64,000 bases of DNA from Larix kaempferi (Eukaryota > Streptophyta > Pinopsida > Pinales > Pinaceae). The stretch lies in NCBI GenBank assembly GCA_027924585.1, contig BSBM01000826.1, positions 16,756,001 to 16,820,000 of the forward strand, written 5' to 3'. Below are positions 11,119 to 22,058 of this stretch, piece by piece. The notes beneath the pieces are model-generated. The model was not told where the DNA came from. It saw only the letters and a list, made by a program, of their open reading frames with translations, and did no database searches. A program made the translations under genes and the position numbers. Every line of letters starts with the position of its first letter. Positions within the stretch are counted from its first letter, which is position 1.

Positions 11119-11488
11119 GCGGAAACTTTGAACTAACTTTGCCGAAATAGCAGAGGAGTTGGCCTAAGTCTTTCGAAACCGCGGAAGGAAAAACCTCAAG
11201 TTGGTCCGAAGCGGAAAAAGTTAACTTAAAGTCTTCGAAGGAACGAAACGTTTAATTAAACAAGCTCGCGGTGGAGCAAACTCATCAAAACCTTCAGCTA
11301 CAGCGGAAGCTTTCTTTTAACTCGTCCACACGTGCCGGAAACGCAACATTTTTTTTTTCTTTCGTAAGGACTCATCCATTACTTCCGCACCGACGAAGCC
11401 TTGGCGTTTCGGAAGAGTTTCGATAACTTTCCCATGGAAGCGGAAGCTTTCATTCAAATCTGCCGCGACACATGAGCCATCCGCGGAA
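11119..11488 (+). promoter_or_regulatory. Cluster of GCGGAA motifs in U3 of the E6 LTR
   Basis: Seven exact GCGGAA/TTCCGC hexamers lie in about 370 bases, plus several one-off variants, 200-570 bases upstream of the TATA box. The 3' LTR keeps six. Clustered identical motifs upstream of a promoter suggest an enhancer. TTCCGC resembles part of an E2F-type site, but no factor can be named from this. Confidence 0.45.
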
Positions 11489-11685
11489 GCACTCACACAA
11501 TTCTCCCGCAATGGCGAAATGTTTTCTCTTTTTCTTCCCACGTGAGTCAAAAGATTTGGTATAAACCTTCCATTTTTTACGGTTGCATTTCTGGAAAAAA
11601 GTTTCGACATGACCCGACCGTACGTAGGCTTAATACCCATTTAATGGCTTGCACCAACCTCATTAAGGTTTCACATGCGCCAATT

Positions 11686-11698
11686 CATATATATATGG
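11686..11698 (+). promoter_or_regulatory. Probable TATA box of the E6 5' LTR
   Basis: CATATATATATGG is conserved at 23873-23884 in the other LTR. The ATG of the LTR ORF is about 650 bases downstream, so a transcript starting here would carry that ORF ahead of gag. Confidence 0.5.
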
Positions 11699-12352
11699 GC
11701 AAGACCTCGTTACCTTGTCATTTGTTTTCATCACTCATAGGATCTGCTCGTTCCATTTGAACATCCAAGCACACCTATCGTTGTCTGGAGGCTTACATCC
11801 ATAGTTTGCTCGATAGTCGTTGACGTCGCGCGTTCAGATTGCCAAGTAAGTAAATTCACCTGCTCTGTAGGGCGTATAGGCCTGCTCATAATGATGGCTC
11901 ATTGCTGCATTTTGATTGTTCTTTACCACGATGTTTTCCTGGAACCCTTTTGCCAACCCTTTCGCGCACCTAACGCAGAGTATCATGTTGTCTAGTCTTA
12001 CTTCCTCAACCACGGTCCCGTTAATACAGTGATCCTGTCTTTTTCATAGGGAATTGTTCATCTTGGTCTCGTCTGTTACGTGTTGACATCTTCCGCGCCC
12101 GTGCACCGGTCGGCATCCTAAAGACTTAAGCACGCAGGCCAACCCTGATCTTGTAACCATCAGTTCTCCAGCACACAAGCCATAAGGACAACCTGATTAA
12201 TGTTTTCACATTTTCTTCCTGTTGCATTTATATGAGAAAGGAACATGTTCAAAAATATTATTTTTAAGACCATCTACAGGTATTAGTTTGAATTTGTAAA
12301 ACACTATGTCATGCATGCTCATTCATGACAATTACTATATAGGATTCTCATT

Positions 12353-13390
12353 ATGGCCAAAGGTGGCAAGAGGAGGACAAAAGCGATCGAGGAAAGCTCC
12401 AGACTGGAGACGATGTTTCAGGACACCAAATGCACTACAAACGTGCCTCTGGAAGTGAACTGGGGTGATGTCTACCGTATGATAAGGGATCAAGACTTTC
12501 CGGAAGATATCCTTGAGGAAGAATGCTTGTATCAAAACATTCGGACCTCTTGTATATCCAAAGCAGCCACACGTCCAGAACTATTCCCATGTTCAGAGGT
12601 AATCGGATGGGTGTTGCAGCATGCCAACCCTGAAACCAGAGTCATAGCAGACAGCACGGGTAATGCCTTCGCCTCATTTCACCCATCCTACATTGCAACA
12701 GCTTACAAACTACCCAAAGCACAACAGCGACTAGATTATGCATGGTTGAAGGATATCAATATGGATAATTTAGACATGGCAAGAAGGATGTTAATTACGG
12801 GCAAGCAAATCAGGAAAAAGGACAGTGAGGAATATGAAGTTCAGAATCTGAGGCCTCCCTTCAAATTGATTGCTCTCATGCTAAGCAGAATCTTCGGGAG
12901 GCCCGACGGGACAATGTTCAGGCTATAGTGGGTCCCATTATGTGGCATTCAAAGGGATGATCTTCAGTTAGAATTCCCAGATAAAATACAGTATTTGGCT
13001 AATCTAAGTATATAGCTCCAGGCAGAAAATGAATATGTGCAGAAGCTTGACACACTGACAGCAGAAGATCTACGCTAATTTATCATCCAAGCTGTTGTTC
13101 ATCAACATAGCCTGGAAGAAAGCCTCTAGATCACTGCGGGTGAAGTAACCACCTTAGAAGAAGAGCTGGTCAAGCAAAAGATATCTCTCAGATTCATGAG
13201 CCCCCTGATTGGAACAAACATCATAAGGGACACAAACCACTGGGGAATTCACATAGCAGAGGTGGAGAAGGCACTAGCAGCTAGTCAAGCTACTACATCA
13301 GAAAGTGGCCCAGCCATCGCAGTTGCTCAAGAGGAGACCCCAACAATCCCAGAAGCGCCTGAGCCACCAAAGGAGCCAAGTCAAGGATAG
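12353..13390 (+). pseudogene. LTR-internal ORF of E6, 5' LTR copy
   Basis: The ORF lies wholly inside the LTR, on the sense strand. It opens MAKGGKRRTKAIEESSR and runs 191 codons to a TAG at 12926. A shifted frame then continues to EAPEPPKEPSQG and stops at 13390. The partner copy has CAG instead of that TAG and reads further, so the ancestral protein was probably about 345 residues. Content: basic N-terminus, a mixed middle (FASFHPSYIATAYKLP; LRPPFKLIALMLSRIFGRPDG), a helical Glu-rich part (VTTLEEELVKQKISL) and a Pro/Glu tail. No zinc knuckle or enzyme motif is seen. I do not recognise it with certainty. The pattern recalls extra plant retroelement ORFs; function unknown. Confidence 0.7.
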
Positions 13391-14282
13391 GTCGCGCTCT
13401 TCAGCATGCCACATGGATATTCATTTTTATACATGCATTTGGGATGTTAAAACATTTGTAATTTTGTAACTCCCGTTTTGTAAACATTTAGAATATTCCT
13501 CTTATGTAACAACAAGCACTACAAGACAAAATAGAGGAATCTAAACGGTTAGGGTATAGGTGTCAATTCTGGGCACATTTTGTAAAGCTATATATAGCTA
13601 ATAAGAAGAAGAGGAAAAGACTTTTCGCAGGTGAAACTCTTTGCTATTTTGTAAAGGAACTATTTCTGCTGCATCAATGGAATCGTTTTGGCCTGTGAAA
13701 GCTAGCACGTTATTTTACATGGAGTCTTGTTGATTAAGCTGTTGAACTATTTCTGAAAATTTTCTCATACATTTCCTGTGAGATCTTTCCTGGATTTCAT
13801 GAATTAATTCTTTGATGTGGATGGTTTCATATTCTTATGTAAAATTCTCATGTTAAATGGGTAATCGAATGGTTATATTAATCTGAGTTATCTTAGATCA
13901 TCTTTCTTTTCTGCTGTAAATGCTCCTTTCAATTTAACAGCTAACTGTGGAATTGTTTTGGTGTATTTTCTAGTGATTTACCCATTCTTTAACTTTGCTC
14001 CTTATAAGGATAGATAGGTTAAATTAGTTTAGAATAATATAGATTTATTTACCGCATGAATTTAGGCTAGGGCACATGCATATCATTTTAAATACAAAAT
14101 ATACATAACCAGTGGATCAGGCCGCAACCGATAAAACCAACAAATCTTTAAAACCCATGGTAGCCAGAACCATTAACCAGACGAATTCCCCACACCAAAC
14201 GGTGAGCGATCTAATTGGGATTGTTTACTGGGGAGAATCCCTAGCTGATTGATGCAGCGACATTTGAGGCATCAACAGTTTT

Positions 14283-14299
14283 TGGCGCTAGAAGGAGGG
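14283..14299 (+). other. Primer-binding site of E6
   Basis: TGGCGCTAGAAGGAGGG begins 5 bases after the LTR. TGGCGC-type sites at this place are common in plant Ty3/gypsy elements. The tRNA was not identified. Confidence 0.75.
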
Positions 14300-14429
14300 C
14301 CATCAGTGCATTTCTAGCGGAAAAGATTCTTTTGTTAGCAAAATTTCCACTGAAAACCCATCCACAACAGTCTTTCCAGAATTTCCAGATCTAGAATCCA
14401 GAAATCAAGAAGATCCTAACCCTAGAACA

Positions 14430-15932
14430 GAACAGTCAGAAGTAGTGTATGTTGTCCCTTTTGAAGAAGTAAATCAATTCAGGAGACATACCCGCTCGTA
14501 TGTAAGAAGTCTTGGAGGATTAACCACAGTTCCTTTATTACCCAGAACCAGAGCTCCTCAAAAAAATACTTAGTACACAAGAGATTTTGTCCTTGTTCAA
14601 AGCCTAGAAGAATTGTTAGATTTATCTCTAGAAGAGATCACCGAACCTTTCAACGAAGTTAGTCCAAAGACCGCTACAGGCCCAAAAGATCAAACTCCAA
14701 GAGATACTCCTCTTAACTCACCACTGCATTCACCACCACGCTCTCCCCCGAGATTCACTGCTGTACCTGCATAGAGAGCTAAAGGGGCATTAAACATAGT
14801 TGGACCATTCCATGATTTTCCTAAGAACCTAGAAAAGGTCTTGCCTAAGTATGACCCTAGTAAAGGAGTCTCTGCTAAAGATCACCTCAAAAGCTTTTAT
14901 TTATGTATAAACCTTTTGAACGTGGAACACGAAGATGTGGTTTGTCGCCTCTTTCCGTATACTTTTGAACCCAAAGTATCTTCATGGTACTTCAGTTTGC
15001 AGGCTGGTTCAATAACAAGTTGGGAAGACTTTGAGAAATGCTTTCTTAAAAAATATGGTAATCAGAAAACCATAGCTACTCTCATGAAAGAATTACTGTC
15101 TATGAGAATGGAGAAGAATGAGAAAGTTCAAGAGTTTAACCAAAGATTCACAACATTGTTAAATAATTTCATTGATGCAACAAAGCTCGCCGAGGAATGT
15201 TTAGTAGAATATTATACAACAGCTCTTAATTCTCCACTTGCAATGTTCGTCAAAAGAACGAAAAAACCCACCTTGACAAAAAAATTTGAGGAATCCAAGA
15301 AGGTAGAAGAAGAACATGATAGTATTGCTAAACATGCTTTGGATTTAGAAGGCAAACCAGCAGTTGTTAAGAAACCCTTTTTGTTGACTAGGGATAAAGA
15401 GGAACCCACACCAGATTTAGAATTTGTCATAAAAATGATGCAGAAAATCTCCAATAAAATCGTGGATTTAGAAAAGGATAAAGCAACAAGTTCTTCTAGG
15501 CCCCCATTCAAACCGTTCCACAAACGGAAAGAAGACAATGGGCAGCCAACCCCACCAGTGAATAATTCTACTGTATTAAATCTTAATAAAATAGGGATGG
15601 ATCACTTTTGTACTTTCCACCAAGAACAACATTCGGAGAAAATTTGTCCACAGTGGATCAACTCAATGAGATTAGTAATGAACCAAATGTTGGATGCACA
15701 AACACCCAAGCAAACAAGTCCCCAACAAGAGCAAATTCTTGACAGTGAAGAACCAACCCCCGACACTACGATGATCCTTTGGGATTGGACCCCTGCCCAA
15801 GAACTATCTTGTGAAGAGCTCACAGATGAAGTGCAAACAACATCTGTTAACATTACTACCAGGAGTAAAGGCCCGGTGACCGAACTAGCAATAGAACTAC
15901 CTAAGACAAGGTCTAACCAAATACCGAGGTGA
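14430..15932 (+). pseudogene. E6 gag (nonsense-broken)
   Basis: The same frame is open from about 14430, with TAG at 14571 and 14772, then uninterrupted from 14775 to the TGA at 15930. Core: VLPKYDPSKGVSAKDHL, then WYFSLQAGSITSWEDFEKCF and the helices typical of retrotransposon gag. A Lys/Glu-rich segment follows. A compact CxxH...HxxxxC cluster (CTFHQEQHSEKIC) stands where a CCHC knuckle is expected. Gag packages the RNA. The TTG at 14841 is not a start; coding comes from upstream. Protease follows in the same frame after the single TGA. Confidence 0.88.
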
Positions 15933-16640
15933 CACATAACTGTAATACCTCCCCAACCCAAAACGAGCACAGTGGCTGCTCCTACAGTGACGAAAGTACC
16001 TAACTCTAAAATGAATAAACAGCCACAAGATCCTTTGAACAAAACAGAAAACCAATTAGAGGTGTCGAAGGGTTGTGACATGAGCTATGATATAATCAAG
16101 GATATTAAAAAAATGAAAGCAAACGTCTCCATTTTTTATATGTGCAGTTTACCGCAACAGAGGAAAAAACTGATGGAGGCATTAGATCTGCAAATAGCTG
16201 TCCTAGGGGAAAACACTGAGGAAAACCCAAAAATTAATGAAGCAAGTATTGGCAGAAAATCAAAATCTCAGACTTTGCCTTTTCTATTGACCTTTGAAAT
16301 ATTTAATCATAATGTCCACAACTGTTTGGTAGACTCGGGAGCTAGTTCGAATGTCATGCCTTTGTCAATTTGCAAGAAAATTAATGGACAGCCTATTTCG
16401 TGCCCGTCCCAAATCATACAATTAGATAGGACTGCTGTTAAGGTTATTGGGGAGATGAAAGATGTACTCATTAGATTGTCATCAGATCCCAGAGTATGTC
16501 AATGTATTGATATAATGGTGGTCGATATTCCCGAGGCATACGATCTAATTTTGAGTAGGGACTGGTCTGCAAAACTTAATGGCTATTTTGCAACAGATTG
16601 GTCTCATCTGTGGCTTCCCCATCAAAATCGTCAAAATTAG
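15933..16640 (+). pseudogene. E6 aspartic protease
   Basis: Same frame as gag. After a linker (DIIKDIKKMKANVSIF) comes the protease fold: LPFLLTFEIF, then NCLVDSGASSNVMPL with catalytic Asp in DSGAS at 16332-16346, and the later hydrophobic strand AYDLILSRDW. A TAG at 16638 ends this stretch. The protease would cut the single gag-pol chain. The active site is intact here, but the surrounding stops prevent a full product. Confidence 0.88.
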
Positions 16641-16889
16641 ATTAAGATATTGAGGGAGCCGCATATGAAACAAAATGTTACTCAGTTGGATGGAAAGAAT
16701 GAAGCAGTGGCCTTTTCATCGTTAGTTTTAGGAAATTACTTTTTAGAAATTGAACCTGGAAACTATAGATCAGAAGAAGTTAGCCATGTTTCAGATAGAC
16801 AGCCTGATCTCCTTCAGTTTTCGTAGGCTGATGACATTGAATGTAACATAGTAGACTTAGCAACTAACTTAGACAATAATCAAACTAAC

Positions 16890-17320
16890 TTAGTTAGAAA
16901 AGAAAATGTCTTTTGGACGCTTTACTTTGATGGCTCCAAGACACAGGAAGGATCTGGAGCTAGTTGTATTTTAATAGATCCTGATAGAAATAAACATTTT
17001 GTGTCATGTAGGTTAGAGTTTGAATGTACTAATAATACCGCAGAATACGAAGCTCTCATTCAAGGTTTGAAGAAAGCCATTGGTATTAATGTTAGGTTTT
17101 TGAAAGTCTTTGGTTATTCTGAAATTGTTGTTAGGCAAATAAGAAATACGATTCATTGTCTTTCGCCTCATTTAAAAGGTTATCAAGCAGAAATATGGAA
17201 TTTAATCTCTTGCTTTGATGCTTTTAATATTAATTATGTCCCAATATTACAAAACGTTGCAGCTGATCTATTAGCTACTTCCGGCTCCAGATTAGTACCC
17301 ACTAGTAATAAATATTCTAT
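16890..17320 (+). pseudogene. E6 second (archaeal/plant-type) RNase H, placed before RT
   Basis: The frame continues after a TAG at 16824. Motifs in order: LYFDGSKTQEGSG (first catalytic Asp), NNTAEYEALIQGLKKAI (catalytic Glu), VFGYSEIVV (the expected Asp is Tyr at 17115-17117), and AADLLATSGSRL (last Asp). This matches RNase HI of the archaeal/plant type and not the Ty3 type. It removes RNA from RNA:DNA hybrids. In most published Tat elements this domain lies between the Ty3 RNase H and integrase; here it comes before RT. The Tyr substitution should inactivate this copy. Confidence 0.85.
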
Positions 17321-17959
17321 TGAATTAATTTTTAGGCCTTCGGTGCCCGACAACATCACGAATTTCAGATTATTTGACGATGACGAACAGATCATTAGTT
17401 TCTTAACCAATGAAAATGCTTTTCAAGAAGCCATTATAGAGGAAGAAAAGCACGACTCAGATCTACAAAATAAAGACACAGTGCAAGGAAACTTTATGCC
17501 CAAAGGTGTGAGAACGCTGGAGGCCCTCTTCGATTTGCAAAACAAATTCAGGAAACCAGCGAATGCCAAGTCCTACAGTTCGACCCTGCAATATGAATTG
17601 ATCAACTTAGGCACAGAAGCTGAACCAAAGTATGTCAATTTGGGACAATGTTGTACACCAGCAAAAAGAAGTAGGTTCATTAAAAAATTTCAGCAATATA
17701 AAGATGTCTTCGCTTGGACCTATGATGATTTGAAGACATATGACACCCGTATCATTCAACACGTAATACCTATGAAGGAGGGGGTCAAACCTTTTCACCA
17801 GCAGCTAAGGAGAATGCACCCAATGCTTGAGCCTCTAATCTAGAAAGAATTAAAAAATTTGTTGGACGCCAAAATCATTTTTAAAGTTCGACATTCTGAA
17901 TGGGTGGCTAATCTAGTCCCTGTGTGGAAGAAATCAGGAGAGATCAGGTTGTGCATAGA
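17321..17959 (+). pseudogene. E6 linker and reverse transcriptase N-terminus
   Basis: After an acidic linker, FQQYKDVFAWTYDDLKTYD marks RT entry, followed by QQLRRMHPMLEPLI, a TAG at 17841 and KELKNLLDAKIIF. RT continues through HSEWVANLVPVWKKSGEIR and breaks at RLCID where E7 inserted. Rejoined across one copy of the duplication the codons run on in frame, since E7 plus its duplication is a multiple of three (1671 bases). Confidence 0.87.
17955..17959. repeat. Target-site duplication of E7, left copy (ATAGA)
   Basis: The right copy at 19626-19630 is GTAGA, four of five bases equal. Either copy restores the conserved RT motif with an Asp codon at this place. Confidence 0.7.
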
Positions 17960-19625
17960 TGTCACGTCCCCTCCCATCATTCCAGCTAGATGGAGAGGAT
18001 CATGAGGTTAAACCGGGCATCTAGCCCCCATGATCTTATTAAGCAAGTTTTCACACGATATAAAAGACATATGAAGATGCATAAATATTTTAAAACATAT
18101 AGAAGACATGTGGAATGTATGATTATAAGAAAAACACAGCGGAATTAATTTCAATAGCACTCCCATAATACATTCCAGCTATTCATCAAAGGAATAATTG
18201 CAAAATTAAAAACACAAGAGAATACTTATCTTGACAAAATAGTCCCAAGCAACTGGCTATGAAACTGCAACGTTCCACCCAACCATAGGCCAGTTGTGCT
18301 TATCAACCTCTTGATACAACTGCCACCCCCGAGTTGGGCATGATATCTACAAGGAACCAGGGAACAGCAGACTCACACATAGCCAAGCATACACCAAGAT
18401 GAGCCAAGCCAATCTGCAATTGGGTTTATCAGGCTGCTAGGACATGGAAGGGAAGAATTGCTAAGCTAGTGTGCTCAACCACAGAGCTAAGGGTACCCCT
18501 CCCAGATCTATTTAGCTTGGCACTCACAATGCCTACACACCCAGCACAAGGGAGGATTCTCTTCACTGCCACATAGTCCCTCAAGCCATACCTTCCTTTC
18601 TAGTGCTCTCAGGGTGTGCATAGAAAAGTAGCCAAAGCCCTCTTGATCTTCTTGAGAGTTCACTCCCTCCACTAGGTTTATCAAGCCAATTTTGTCCACT
18701 ACCAGTCCAATTTTCTTACTCACGGTTTCAAATCCAAAACTGGATGCACTTAACAACAACACCACAATTGCTGGTCATGAGGAAAACGTTTTCCACAGTG
18801 GAATGCATGAGATGGGGTTTCAACTAACTCATAAAAACATGGGAACCCACGAAAACGAAATGGGAAGTTGGGGAACAACCCAGGGGAGCCAAATCCATTT
18901 TTAGAAAAAAGTCCTTGGACATTCGGGGGAAAAAACGACCTCCATACAGTCCCCAAATCGTGGCCCTTCTCTCCCAAGCTACTGTATATGCAAAAACGAA
19001 CTCCCAGGCATGGAAAAATGCAGGATTTGGATGAAAAACGTGTAGGGAAAGACCCAGCTAGCTCTAACCGCATGAATGAGTGAAGACTGACTGTTCAGAA
19101 TGGCTTTGGGAACCATTTTGTGGGTGTTTTCTTGCCCAAGGAGACAAAACATGAATTTCCAGGTTGATGGCTTGCCCATACACCAAAATGGATGCCATAC
19201 TTCTTCATTCCCAAGGCATTAACTGCCTCAACCAACTCTTGGAAGAATTAAATGATTGGGTCCATAACCCAAAATGGGTAGTTGGTGGTTTATGGGTTTT
19301 CTCATTGACACATGGATTAACACCATTGGCTCAAGGGTTTGAATAATTTCCCTCCCTATTCCTTGTAGAATCATGCCCCCATCTCTTTGTTGCATTGCAT
19401 AGCTAGTTGTGGGTATTTTTCATTAAAATTCGTATTTACATGATGTCTTATTTACATCACGCCCATCTAGCACAAGAAACATAGGCATCTATTTCTTTAA
19501 TTGCCGATACATAAAACACTAAATCAATGGTGGGGCCTTGGCCTTGAGCTCCTCACCATGATTAAGTAACAATATTTACATCATTTACGATTTAATGCGA
19601 AGGGGGTCAAAATGGGGACGTGACA
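17960..19625. mobile_element. E7: solo-LTR-like insertion in the E6 reverse transcriptase
   Basis: It is 1666 bases long, starts TGTCACGTCCCC and ends GGGGACGTGACA, a perfect 12-base inverted end. Ends of the form TGTCAC...GTGACA with a 5-base duplication are common in plant Ty3/gypsy (chromovirus-type) LTRs, so a solo LTR left by LTR-LTR recombination is the best reading. No gene is seen inside; the short ORFs are not convincing. A DNA transposon with 12-base inverted ends is the alternative. Strand is undetermined. Confidence 0.7.
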
Positions 19626-20280
19626 GTAGACTTCTGGAACTTAAACAGAGCTTCTGATAAAGACAACTATCTGGTGCCTCCAATGGAACAAATATTGCAG
19701 ATGGTGTCAGGATCCGAGCACTTTTCCCTACTAGACAGTTTTTCTGGTTACAACCAAGTGCTAGTAGCAGAGGAAGACCGACTCAAAACCACTTTTCGCA
19801 CGAATTGGGGAACTTTCGCATATCAGAGAATTCCCTTTAGCTTAATTAATGCCGGAGCTACTTTCCGGAGAGCCATGGACATTGCTTTCCAAGGACTGGG
19901 CGATCAATGTGTAGTAGTATATCTAGATGATGTAACAATCTTTTCCAAAAAAAGAGAAGACCACGTTTCTCACCTGAAGCAAATCTTCGACCACTGCAGG
20001 AAGTACGGTATTTCACTAAATCCTAATAAAAGCATTTTTGTTGTTCTTGAAGGAAAACTCCTCGGTCACATCATATCCAAAGAAGGAATCTCAATAGATC
20101 AAGAAAGAATTCAAGTTATCCATAAAATTCCCTTGCCCCACAGCAAGAAATCTATGCAATCTTTTATGGGAACCATAAATTTCATCCGAAGATTCATACC
20201 AGATTTCGCCCAGATAGTCAAACCATTGCAGCAAATGGTTAAGCAGGATGTACAATTTAAATGGACAGATTTGGAGAAGG
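19626..20280 (+). pseudogene. E6 reverse transcriptase, main part
   Basis: The chain resumes at VDFWNLNRASDKDNYLVPPMEQIL, then LLDSFSGYNQVLVAEED, TTFRTNWGTFAYQRIPF, NAGATFRRAMD and the catalytic box VYLDDVTIFSK (YLDD at 19920-19931). The thumb follows (ISLNPNKSIF; GKLLGHIISKEGI; SFMGTINFIRRFIPDFA). No stop occurs in this part. It is Ty3/gypsy RT, which copies element RNA into DNA from the tRNA primer. The RT itself looks chemically intact; it is E7 and the nonsense codons that break it. Confidence 0.93.
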
Positions 20281-20830
20281 CTGCATTCAAAGAGATCAAA
20301 GCAGCAATAGCCAAGGCACCTTCTTTAAGGATCCCGGACTTTGACAAAGATTTTATAATGTATACGTTTGCCTCTAATGATTCTCTTGCAGCTGTCCTAA
20401 CTAAGAAGAAAGAAACGGGAGATGAATATCCAATCTCTTTTATGAGCACTGGTCTGCAAGGCGCCGAGCTAAACTATCCCGTGGTAGACAAACAAGCATA
20501 TGCAATCTTCAAAGCAGTAAAATAGTTTAGGCCATATATTCTAAAAAATAGGACGAGAGTCATAGTTTCTCATCCCGCTGTCAGAACTCTTTTCGTTCAA
20601 AAGGAATTGGGAGAAAGAAGAGGGAATTGGGTCACTACCCTCCAGGAATATGACTTAGAATTCAATCCAAATAGCATTATTAAAGGTCAAGGCCTGTGTA
20701 AGTTACTCACTCAGAGCCAAACTGGCGAAGAGCTAGATTGGAAGAATGAATCCGAGCTGGATATGATAGACGTGTGTTCAATCTTCACAGCTCCAAAGTC
20801 TTGGTACAGAGACCTAGTACATTACTTATA
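20281..20830 (+). pseudogene. E6 Ty3-type RNase H with lost catalytic Asp
   Basis: The fold is recognisable: AAFKEIKAAIAKAPSLRIPDF, then YTFASNDSLAAVL, YPISFMSTGLQGAELNY, KQAYAIFKAVK, FRPYIL and WVTTLQEYDLEF. In Ty3 RNase H the first active residue is Asp in TDAS; here Phe stands in its place (20367-20369). With a second RNase H elsewhere in the chain, this domain may have become a structural linker, as known for dual-RNase-H Tat elements and vertebrate retroviruses. TAG stops lie at 20523 and 20829. Confidence 0.85.
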
Positions 20831-22058
20831 GTCAGGCTACTTTCCAGAACATTGGAGCCTGAAACAAAGAGAAGCCCTCCGTCTTAAATCAGCAGCCTAC
20901 CAGATCATTGAAGGAGTACTCTTCAGAAAAAATTATGATGTCATTTATCTCAGATGTTTAGAAAAGGAAGATGTTGTTAGCGTGGTCAAAGAACTACATG
21001 ACAGACCTACTAGAGGACATTTTTCAGGGGATACTACAGCCCACAAAATCCTCAGAGCAGGATATTATTGGCCTACTCTCTTCAAAGATGCCCATGCCTA
21101 TGTGAGAAATTGTGATGTATGCCAAAGGAGCACTGGAAATCTACCCAAAGCAGCAGGGCCTCTACAGCCAGTCATCATTACGGAACCATTTGAGCAGTGG
21201 GGCATAGACATAATTGGAGAAATAAACCCCAATTCTTCACTGCATCATCGGTACATTCTAACCGCTACGGATTATTTTACGATATGGGTGGAAGTTGTTC
21301 CCCTAAAGAAAGCTAATGAAGACACGGTCATCAACTTCTTGGAAGAGAATATCATAACCAGGTTTGGGGTTCCAATTTCCCTAGTTTTTTATAATGCACC
21401 TTATTTTTCGTCAATAAAAATTAATGAATTCGCTTTTGAAAGGGGAATCAAATTGCATTATTCAGCCAATTACTACCCTCAGTGAAACGGTTTAGCCGAA
21501 TCAACCAATAAAAACCTCATCCGTATCTTGAAAAAGACCGTGATTGAAAATCAAAGGAGCTGGCACACAACCCTCCCTAATTCTCTATGGGCTGACAGGG
21601 TAACAACTAAAGATGCCTTAGGAGCCTCTCCCTTCAACCTGGTCTATGGCAAAGAAGCCATTCTCCCGCCAAACGTATTACTCCCCTCCTTGAAGTTAGC
21701 CCAATCCTCTCGAGGGACCAGTAGTCAAGCGTTACAATCTAGAATTGATACTCTGATAAAACTGGAAGAGTCAAGGGAAAGGGCCAAAGAACGTTTTCAT
21801 CATCACCAAGACATTGTCAAACGATGGTTTGATAAAAGAAAATCTGGGAAGAGAAATTTCGATGTAGGGGACTTAGTCCTCAAGTGGGATCACCAACACG
21901 ACGGTGAGGGAATGCATACAAAATTTCAGCACCTATGGCTCGATCCTTATCAAACTTCTGAGAAGCTGGGCCCATCAACCTATAAAGTGAAAGACCTACA
22001 AGGAGAGGAAATAAACCTTCCTCTCAATGGCCTCACTTTAAAGCAGTACTTTGCATAA
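20831..22058 (+). pseudogene. E6 integrase
   Basis: The HHCC zinc domain includes GHFSGDTTAHKILRAGYYW and CDVCQRSTG. Core: first Asp in WGIDIIGE; the second expected Asp is Tyr in VFYNAPYF (21390-21392); a TGA at 21483 follows YYPQ; the Glu is in NGLAESTNKN. The C-terminal part ends NLPLNGLTLKQYFA with TAA at 22056-22058. Integrase joins the DNA copy to host DNA. Loss of the second Asp plus the stop makes this one inactive. It shares the gag-pol frame. Confidence 0.92.

Larger units (their letters stand above)
10929..14277 (+). mobile_element. E6 5' LTR
   Basis: It starts TGTTGTTGAAAC and ends GAGGCATCAACA. It is 3349 bases long against 3359 for the 3' LTR. It contains a GCGGAA-rich U3, a TATA box, a long sense ORF and an A/T-rich tail. 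The PBS follows after a 5-base spacer. Confidence 0.92.

Noticed and set aside
14841-14843. Start of E6 gag at 14841
   Set aside because: The codon is TTG and coding sequence in the same frame continues upstream through two stops.
18508-19346. Several ORFs of 60-107 codons inside E7
   Set aside because: They overlap on both strands, have no motif, and the element looks like an LTR.
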